Shown here: piece by piece, positions 55,744 to 64,000 of the stretch
Position numbering within the stretch: the stretch's first letter is position 1
Layout: every line of letters starts with the position of its first letter
NCBI GenBank assembly: GCA_002633005.1
Contig: NMRA01000067.1
Coordinates: forward strand, 216,752 to 280,751
DNA: 64,000 nt
DNA from: Phoronis australis
Lineage: Eukaryota; Phoronida; Phoronidae
Direction of reading: 5' to 3'
Made by a program: the position numbers and the translations under genes
Notes under the pieces: model-generated
Databases searched by the model: none
What the model was told of the DNA's origin: nothing
The model's input: only the letters and a program-made list of their open reading frames with translations

Positions 55744-55846
55744 CAGTGGTCCGTAATTTAGAGAACTAGTTTCCTCCACTGAATAACGGGCCTGTTACTC
55801 ACTGATTGTTAGTTCTCTAAATTAGAGGCCACTATGTCCGACAAGT
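55744..55846. mobile_element. Small hairpin element with TIR CAGTGGTCCGTAATTTAGAG
   Basis: The left arm cagtggtccgtaatttagag and the inverse ctctaaattagaggccacta enclose about 50 bp. The ends of 27041-27860 are relatives. Confidence 0.6.
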
Positions 55847-56290
55847 GTCTTGATGGCAGTGTGTGGAGCGTACTTAGTACGGTGAAGCTTTAAAATTAGG
55901 ATAGTGGAATCTGAGTCCGGTACGTGGGAAAAGTGATCGTATGTTATCATGCTGATCTGAAATAAGTTCAGATCGCAACCTAGTCCGGACTTTATCAGTG
56001 TTTATGCGACAGCAGCTTATTGTAAAACATTTTAGGCTGAATTTCTCATGTTGTGTCATATCAACGAGATACCTAACGAAGCTGAAAAGCACAAATGGTT
56101 CATTTTCAAAGGCGACAATGCGATCTCATTATGTATGACATGAAAGAATCTCCTAACTGGTGATGACGCAATTAACCTTTCGCTTCACCATTTTGACAAG
56201 GCGACATCGTTTCGTATCTAGTGAACAATAAAACATTTCGTTTGAAATGGTCATAATCTATGGCCAAATCAATTTGATTGACAAGCTCCC
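55847..56290. repeat. Segmental-duplication block matching 27862-29045
   Basis: It follows the same order of blocks as downstream of gene 1, without the 0.7-kb insertion found there. Confidence 0.6.
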
Positions 56291-59200
56291 ACTGATTTAA
56301 TGATGTCGGAGCTGTAAGCCGTAACAGTAATCAAAGGCATGTCATTTTTAAATTCCAACAGTTTTGCCAACTCTGTGGTGCTGACGTGCACGTATATTTA
56401 ATGTACAAGTAAAATGAGTTTCCACAATTTTCAAAATTTAAAAAAGTTTAGGTCAGTTTTTAACCGGAAGTAATAATAAAAAGCCACGTCTAAGTCCTTC
56501 AAAAATTTTAAAAAAGGAATTTCCATTTCAAATGTTATATTAACTGATCTAAACACAAAACGATCTCTTTAAGCATTAAGAATGGTGTGGGATTTCAGTC
56601 AATTTCATCAAATGTCCACATTTTCACTAACATTCGGAAATTTACTAAATCACATTGACGGAACTCACTAGCGCTTCTCTACAATCTGTGCAGGCTCTGT
56701 AGAATTATTAACCAAGAAACAAAACACGTAGCTTGAACATGCGCTTGCTTGCAACCTACATTTAACGCTTTTGTAAAGATAATAATATTCCAACAAATTT
56801 TACAATTACATTTTGAAGCTCCGTATCGAGCCAGTCATCATCAGTCTTATCTGACCACATCTCTGCATTCTTCACACACCTAAGGTTATTGCAGATGGGG
56901 TACGTATAGCAACAGTGGCGGATCTAGGATATCATAAGGGGGGAGGCAACATATTGTCAGTCTCGGGCAACTGCGCAAAGCACGATTGCATGCGCAGANG
57001 AACTTCGTACTTTCTGCCTAAAAACAATCGGAGGACTAAAAAACGGGAGCCCCACACACATGTGCACGCGCAAATACACGCATCAAAATTTCAGCCGCAT
57101 TTTAATTACCGGGTCGGTTAATAAACTCAATATTGCCTCACGCTGTTGCTGTTTTATTTTTTTGGCGGGCCCCATGCCCCCACCCCCCAACTCCGCCCAT
57201 GAGCAATTCATTATGGTATTAGTAACTTAACCGTCGTCTTGTCACATTTAACATTTATGCAGGCACAACGCTGTCTTCCAGACTTTCAAGGCTGCCATTC
57301 AGCAAGTAATAAGTACACGATTTGACGAAGTGGGGATTTTCACTTTCTCATAAGTTCACTAGGCAATCTGACCCTAAGCCATCTCATCAAGCGGTCTTAA
57401 GCATGTACAGGAACCACGAGAATAAAATATTCCTTGAGAAAAAATAGAGAGCTGCCGGCTTACATCATTGCTGGATACCAGCTTACACGAGCGTGGTTTT
57501 AAAAGCGTTTTGGTCTATTTAGTTGACTGAAAATCGAACATCGAATTTGAACTCTTACTTTCATACAATTGGCCTCATAATATTCCATACCTTGATGGGT
57601 TTCTAACTCCGTTTCCGTTGATCCCGACCTGTTCCCATCAAGTTGGCCACGGCATAGTAAATTTAAGAGATTTATCGCTGGGCTTTGGGTTGTTTTCGTT
57701 CCACTGATAAACAACAAGATTAAGAGCTCACAGATCAGTGGAACAACTACGATCTTTGCCGATTGTAAAACCGATAGTTACTGGAAGAGAAAATAATTAA
57801 ATTACGGCGTAAATCCATTATTTACATGCGTATTTTTTCATTCTACTTCTTTGTATAGGAGCTTAACCGAACTGCTCTTTGCAGTGGAGTCGTCCAACAC
57901 GACAAAGACCCGCAACTTTAGTGAGCTTTTTATTGAGGCTTCATGAGAATCATCGCCTGAACCAATCTTTGACATTATCCACGACTCTGATTACCGCAAA
58001 ACTCGCTCACAGAACTTATAGTTATGTTGCTGTTTACTGCTTAAATTGTGTGTAAAAGCAATGTTGTTTTTGTATAGATACACTAATTAGAAGCAGAATT
58101 TACCCCTAGAATATTCTTGACTGTATATTTGTTTCAAGTGACGAATGGGCGCCACAGCACTGAAATAAGTTGGGGGGGGGGGGGGGGTANGTATAGCCCG
58201 CAGCCCCCTATGGTGCGTCGCCCTTGTGGCATGAGGTGTTGTAGATGAGTACAGCTCATTGTCTGCTGTATTTGATTTTTTTGTTTTTCATGCCACGCTG
58301 TTGTAGATTGGTAAGGATTTGTATTAGTTGTGTAACGTATAGTAAGGAATCAGAGATGTTGTATTTTTCTCCTCGTGGAAATTTACTAAATTGACATGAA
58401 GTGTTATTGATGACTAATACTTAGACCATTCAGCCATTACTGTCCGCTGTAATGTTTCGTAATTTTTGTTTTTCAGGATACGTAGGTGCCACGACTGACT
58501 GTAACGCGTATAGCGCGGCGAAACTAAATACAGAATCACGTATTTTCGGATTTCCAAAAAGACAAGATTTTCATTTTGATAACATTTAGCGAATAGTTAT
58601 TCGCAACCTAGTGAACTGCTTTTATAACGTTCATTGCATTACGGCCTCATCGAATCACTTTCCAAAGGCTTGCTCAAAGTTGACACAAGTGAGACTGTGA
58701 TATCTGTGGTGTCTTCATCTTTAATCAGTGTTCATCATACCTACCACGAACAAAAATAAAGAACCGGCTGTTACATTAGAAAATCTTTTTAAATTTTGTG
58801 CGCATTAGTTGTTTGGTACATATAGGCTGACAACTCTAATGGCCCTGGCATGCGTAACGTTTACATGTATATTCAATTTATGTTGAAAAACTAATTGCAT
58901 TGCACGCCTATGACACGAGCAAATTCGTGGTAGAAAACCGAGATAGTGTTCTGTGATATGCGTCCCGTGTGTCACAAGAGCTCTGCTGTGAACCATTATG
59001 AGACACGAACATTTTTGCTTTCTACGTACAGTGCGTTTGACTTTGAACACCATAAGTTCCAAAATTAAACACATAGTGTTGTGCGCTTTTAGAACAAAAT
59101 CGAGTTCACAAATTGTAACATTTTTTTGTGTTCCATTTCACGTTCTAAAGCAAAACACACACCTTTGGTGTGTAAACGTAAGAAATCACACTAATAGCCA
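56291..59200. other. Intergenic upstream of gene 3
   Basis: It contains MITE copy 4 (56914-57205) and a G-run with N near 58170-58190. No gene or RNA is recognised. Confidence 0.45.
56914..57205. mobile_element. MITE 'CAGTGGCGGATCTA' family, copy 4
   Basis: It begins cagtggcggatctaggat and ends aactccgcccatgag. It shares caactgcgcaaagcacgat with copy 3. Confidence 0.6.
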
Positions 59201-59209
59201 GTATGATCA

Positions 59210-59390
59210 CGCATGAAAATATCTCGCGAAGATTTGCGCTGTCGATGCCTCCATCCTAGGCCTATTATCCAACCGTGACCTCATTTCGACTTCTGAGCCG
59301 TCCAAATAAGGGGTTTTCAAGCGGCTTTGCTAACAATCACTCGGCTGCTTCTGAGTAATAACATTGACAGCTTATACAGCTTCAGCTGAC
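59210..59390 (+). promoter_or_regulatory. Conserved 5' flank / 5' UTR of gene 3
   Basis: It matches 10190-10376 upstream of gene 1 (aaccgtgacct, ggctttgctaacaatcactc, cagctgacatgg). Confidence 0.5.
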
Positions 59391-59695
59391 ATGGGGCCTT
59401 ACTCCCTCACTGTCACTGTTCTCTTAGTTGTGAGTTTGCAAGATGTGTTCGGTGTCTTAAACTCGCAACAGCTTCAGGACATCGATGGAATTGTTTCGCA
59501 GCTGATGAGGTGCCGCGATATACCCGGGATGGGAGTGGCGGTTGTTTTGAACGGCCAGACTGTCGTTCAGAAGGGGTACGGTTTCGCTGACGTCGAAAAT
59601 AAAGTCCCATTTACAGAGAAGACCCTATTTGCAATCGCGTCCGTCTCCAAGCAGATGTCGGCGACATTACTCGCCTTGTTGATGAACGAAAAAGG
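59391..59695 (+). CDS. Secreted serine beta-lactamase-like protein, tandem copy 3, exon 1 only
   Basis: The exon encodes residues 1-101 plus two bases of the next Gly. A signal peptide (MGPYSLTVTVLLVVSL) is followed by IPGMGVAVVLNGQTVVQ and SVSKQMSATLLALL, with the catalytic Ser and Lys present. The donor gtaagt and the phase are as in genes 1 and 2. An upstream in-frame ATG exists (59364), but 59391 is the start shared with the other copies. Exons 2-5 are not found in the 4.3 kb that remain, so the gene continues past the window or is truncated. Confidence 0.85.
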
Positions 59696-62600
59696 GTAAG
59701 TAGTTTGCAAATTTCGGTATTGTCATTCAGTCAGTTCAGAAACGTACCAATAAACAGACTTATTTATCCACAACATGAAAAACCATAAGCTTAGAAAAGT
59801 AAGCCTGGATGCCTTTCCTAAAGCACGTGAATTCGGCAGTTAGTGGTCCACACTATTGTTAGCCATAGAAACCGGCGTTGACTGTAAGTTTCCAGTCCGG
59901 CGGCATTCTAAGCCATAAATAGTCCTCAAGTACTACTTCAATACCTCTCACTCCGGTATATTACACCATCAGATCATGACACGTTGCGTGAACAGGGGTA
60001 AACATTCAATAGAAAATAACAACACAAGGGAGGTGAGGGCAGGTGCACTCCCAATAGTTTGCAGGCGTAAGGTTAAGCCGTGGCAACAGGCATATACGTG
60101 GGGCCCGAAGCAGTCGAGAAAAGAAAGACAGCGAAACAGCGAAAAGAGAGAAAATTCGAGAGAGCATTTGTCTACTATCAGTGCTTGATTTACCCTTTGA
60201 GGGTCCTGGCCAGGTCATTGTTGTTAGGGGGGAAGGGGTTCATTTTTGCAGCCGTTATCTAAACGCACTTAAAAACCTGCACTTAATCATTCAAACATAT
60301 CGAGAAAGTCAAGCAAATTTGTTAAGCACAGCTTTTGCAGAGTATACTTCAAAGGATTTTTAAATTAAAACAGAAACTATATTTCTGCAGAGCCATCTGT
60401 CGCTGACTTTTTTCGAACTTGTATATCACGTGATAAAAATTGAGAGCCTGACAGAGGGCATCATTTGTTTTTCATTTCTGTTTTTTTGAAATCATAGATC
60501 CTTTCTTATTTAGACGCCCAGCCTTGGAGGTGGGACCATTAATGGCATACATGCCGCCATTCTTTTTTTCTCTTGATATCTTCTCAAGGGACTGCTAACG
60601 GAGAGAGTCCAAAGATAGAATCGATTACCTCTACTTTCCTGTTTCTGTGAAACCTTACAACCTTTTATGTCAAAGAAGGCTACTTCTTGGAGTGTCACAC
60701 GCTGATGGAATTAACTGTCGTTCTTTCCATTTTGTTTTAGTGATATTTAGTCTTTCTTATTAAGAGGTTCCATTTCAGACGGAATCCTCTCTCAGAGGTC
60801 AGGGGCAATTGCTCCGTTGCCCTCTATAAGTTAGGCATCGTCAACCATTCACGAGGGAAGAAGACAAGATTACAAATTCATCGAAAAAACACAAAACAAA
60901 TTCGCGCAGTATCAAAACATTCGGTCCAAAAACAAAGAATTATTATACTGAAAAATACAATAGGATAGACCGCCATCGAAGGGTGGAACTTCAAGACCAT
61001 TGTGAATTTCACGAAAGTAATATTCCCAATGGTTTTATAACGATAAAATGTCGATACTTTTGCCAGTAGTATCATTGTAGTAGAATTTTGTTTGAAGATT
61101 GTTACTGGGAGTTTTTCGTAAGAAACTTGCTCATGTCGAACAGACTGACGGGGGTTCCATTTTTGATGTCCGTGTACAGAGTGCACGTCTAACTGTTTAA
61201 GGTACTCTAAGTACATGGTCTGGCAATCATAAACGAAGTTTTCAGCGATTTTCGGAGTACAAGTTTATCTCATAAACCGTCGTGCCAAGAATTGTACTAC
61301 GACACGTGACTGTCTTCAATTTCCACCTGCTGACTGCTGATTCATAACTCTTGGTAATTGACCAATTATTTTGCACAGCCAGCAGAATTAAAAAGAAGCA
61401 GAACAGCAGTAGACTATCTATTGCTAGCCCAAGTGGTGTAATAATTAATTCTTTAGATAAAAAATAGTCAACTTAAAACGGTACTATCAGCTGCCTGCTG
61501 CGCCCACAGACGACGTAATTACCTACAGCTGAATGATTTCTTGGAACTGAGATAATGGCGGATTTTAAAGTTAGCGAACCGATCGAGTTGTCCAATCTCG
61601 ACCGGTGAGGGTGTTAACGTAGGATTCTTAACGTAGGATTCTTTTCATACCAATAACTACCCATGGAATGAATTAACACGACTAAATTCGGAAAATTTCT
61701 TGGGGCCCCTCAAACCCCACGGGTTGCCTCGTCTCCAATGTTGCCCCGGTTCCCCGTTAATAGTCTACGGTTGAACTTCTCGATACTTTGTCTCGGAGGT
61801 CAGAAAGCGCATTGTTTTCACTTACTTAGGTTTGGAATGTCAGACATATTTTTACAGGTCATGTCGGAAAAAGTCGAGGTGTATATCCGTGGAAATATTC
61901 CCAATATCAACGGTTTAAAAGTACCGAATTAAAAGGTATCTTCAAGAAAGGGGATCCTGTTCATTTCAAACTAAATTAACCCGACGAACTTGCTTAATAT
62001 ACTCGCTCCGCATTTTTTGTCTTTGATAGATGTCGGAAAAGCGACTCGAACTAACATCACGCAACCACTGAAATTTGTCAAATTTACCCAACATGTAAAG
62101 AATACAACTACAAAGATGAACGACTAGGCCACAAAAGAGCTTGATGGATATTGCGCAACGCCAGACATAACTGACATCGGCAGTGTGCATGCGCAGCAGG
62201 CAGCTAGCTAGATTGGACTAAGGGGGCTCAGAACAGTTCTCAGTGGGGTTTGCCTATCAGTCAATGCACGGCGTCACTCTTTCTTCACTCTCAAAAACTT
62301 TATGCAAGTTTTAGGTCATTTCACATCACAAGCCCTACAGATGAGCACAGAAACTTTATTCTCTCTTGTATTTTTTACCCTTTCGCTCCTACTGAAGAGC
62401 AAGGTAGACTAAGAAAAACGGGGGGAACACATAATCGGCACATTTCACCCCAAACTACCACTTTCCTGCCGATGCACGACTAAAGCCAACAATAGATTCT
62501 GAAAGCAAACTTCCTACCAATTCCAAAAATGTGATCCAAAAGTACTGTCAACCAACTAGTTTTTTGCAAATCTGGCTTGTTTGAGGGCTACCTGAAATCG

Positions 62601-63049
62601 CAGCCAATTTCTCAGTCGCTAGTCAGCAATGCACAATTGCAACCGGGGGCCACCATCTTCAAGAAGAGTGCAGCTACAGCCGAGAAAGTGCTCTTTTTTC
62701 ATTCTCAGCATGTTCACAAACACAAACCAACCACATTCACTGAGCCTACCTCTAGATTTTAATGTTTTGACGTGGCAAAATGGCCGCGGACGCACCCTAA
62801 CTGTTCAGTGTCACCTAAGACCACGGTACGAGTAGCTGATTTTGACCTTATCACTGGCTTGGGTCAACCAAAGCACTTGTTTGCACAGGTCTCGGACCCT
62901 TGAAAAAAGGCATAACTAACAGAAAGTACACTCTATGGGGTTTCTTTAAAAAAGAAGAAATTCAACAAAGCCACGTAGTTTTACCATGGTACATCCACCA
63001 TGAAAAAAATTCGAGATGACAAAAATGACCAAGAAGCGCGATTTTGGCG
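59696..63049 (+). other. Gene 3 intron 1 (as far as visible)
   Basis: The segment 61560-62160 matches gene 2 intron 1 (43428-44040). No exon 2 (ISWxKTIKE…) is found. Nothing else is recognised. Confidence 0.6.
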
Positions 63050-64000
63050 TTTTTTTCAATACGTTTATTATGTACACAACCGTAGCTCACAGAAGAACAA
63101 TACGATGTATGTTATAAATACACAAGCGTACTTCAGTACCATACACACCCCATTCACACCATAATCGACTACAGTCACACTTGTAATTATTAGCTTGTTA
63201 GAAAAAACTCCTTCTACAGGGATACATCTTTTTTCTAAAACGCTCATAATTCAAGCTCTTATAGTAAATTACCTTTTCGATGTTATGATATCAAAAAAAT
63301 TCATTTTCAGCCATTGCAAGCAGGGAGGTCTGGAATTTAACCAAGCCCTATATGTATGACATTTTACTAAGCAAATAACTTCACACTCCCAAAATACATG
63401 GCAAAGATTCTCGGGGTCTTTTCTACAGAATGTACAGAGTGGTGAATTAACTATTACCTATTTTAAATAAGAAACAATTTGTGCTAAGAATTCTGAGAGT
63501 AAGTCTTATTTGGAACCATTTAAGATTCGTGTCTTTAGTGAACGAAGAATTTAATCTATAAACAGTTCTCCACCATTCATCTGAAAGTTCTCTATTAATG
63601 CAGTCTTCCCGCTTACTTTGAAATTTTGTTTTCATACAAGCAAGTGACAAACTTATTATACACACTCTTCTCGTTTTTACATTTGTTGAGTAAAGTGGTA
63701 ATACACTCTGGGAGGCGAGAAAGAATGGTTTTTGACGAATCCACATGTCTAGGTAAGTTACGAACAGCACATGGCTCGCCCATGAATACAATGAATGGTG
63801 GAGAAACTCCATAATAATTACAAAAGTCTTCGTAAGACATCAAAGTACCGTAAGAATCTAACAAATCGTAAATACACACAACGCCCTTAGCATACCAACC
63901 CTCATAAAATTTGCATTTCTTGTCAATTGAGGTTTTGGGATTAAACCAAATTGGCCTGTAGGGACGAATTGCCTTGTTAACTGTGAAAATGGCAAACAAT
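63050..64000 (-). pseudogene. Decayed 3' end of an L1-like LINE ORF2
   Basis: On the minus strand, about 63999-63613 and 63812-63447 read in two frames that overlap, which shows a frameshift. The text resembles L1-type ORF2 C-termini: PIWFNPKTSI…WYAKGVVCIYDLL, WWRTVYRLNSSFTKDT, WFQIRLTLRILSTNCFLFKIG. After a stop, near 63435-63370, comes LCTFC and then CHVFWEC, the CCHC finger of L1-like ORF2. The 3' end has ATAATAAACG and an A-run (minus strand) at about 63075-63050. The element runs past the right edge. Confidence 0.75.

Noticed and set aside
61738-61932. Small gene reading MSEKVEVYIRGNIPN
   Set aside because: The matching site in gene 2 intron 1 (about 43757) has an in-frame stop and other changes; it is intron sequence.

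Overview
This is animal (metazoan) nuclear DNA. Genes are split into short exons by GT-AG introns, intergenic DNA is AT-rich and crowded with MITEs, a SINE, non-LTR retrotransposons and fold-back elements, and no bacterial operon structure is present. A few single N bases sit mostly beside homopolymers. The repeat content and gene style would fit a marine invertebrate such as a lancelet or hemichordate, but the species cannot be fixed from the sequence. All alignments were done by eye.

Layout. (1) 1-4413: the last four coding exons of a plus-strand gene whose product ends in a proline-rich, tyrosine-containing tail. I could not name it. A long putative 3' UTR follows to about 7.17 kb. (2) 7.2-10.3 kb: intergenic, with one GCGCGC-ended MITE. 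(3) 10,377-20,625: a complete five-exon gene for a 577-residue secreted serine beta-lactamase-like / penicillin-binding-protein-like protein with a probable GPI-anchor signal. (4) 20.6-42.7 kb: an intergenic repeat district holding a duplicated 0.8 kb block, several MITE families, a 5'-truncated jockey/CR1-type LINE with a 1068-codon ORF nested in a MITE (both target-site duplications visible), and a 2.7 kb composite of TTAA-flanked inverted repeats. (5) 42,926-53,411: a second five-exon paralogue (575 residues) with the same exon phases. (6) 53.4-59.2 kb: 3' flank with a tRNA-derived SINE and more MITEs. (7) 59,391-59,695: first exon of a third paralogue, whose other exons lie past the window or are lost. 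(8) about 63.05-64.0 kb, minus strand: decayed 3' part of an L1-like LINE.

The core of the window is a tandem array of three beta-lactamase-fold genes. In the two complete copies the three active-site motifs (SxxK, YxN, HxG) are intact, and each has a signal peptide, a DUF3471-like C-terminal domain and a hydrophobic C-terminus suggesting attachment to the outer cell surface. Reading-frame bookkeeping shows that intron 2 of both complete copies must use a GC donor (GC-AG intron) although a GT lies 4 nt further on. Homology between the repeats covers promoters, introns and 3' flanks, so the array arose by segmental duplication of roughly 14-19 kb units that later diverged through different transposon insertions.
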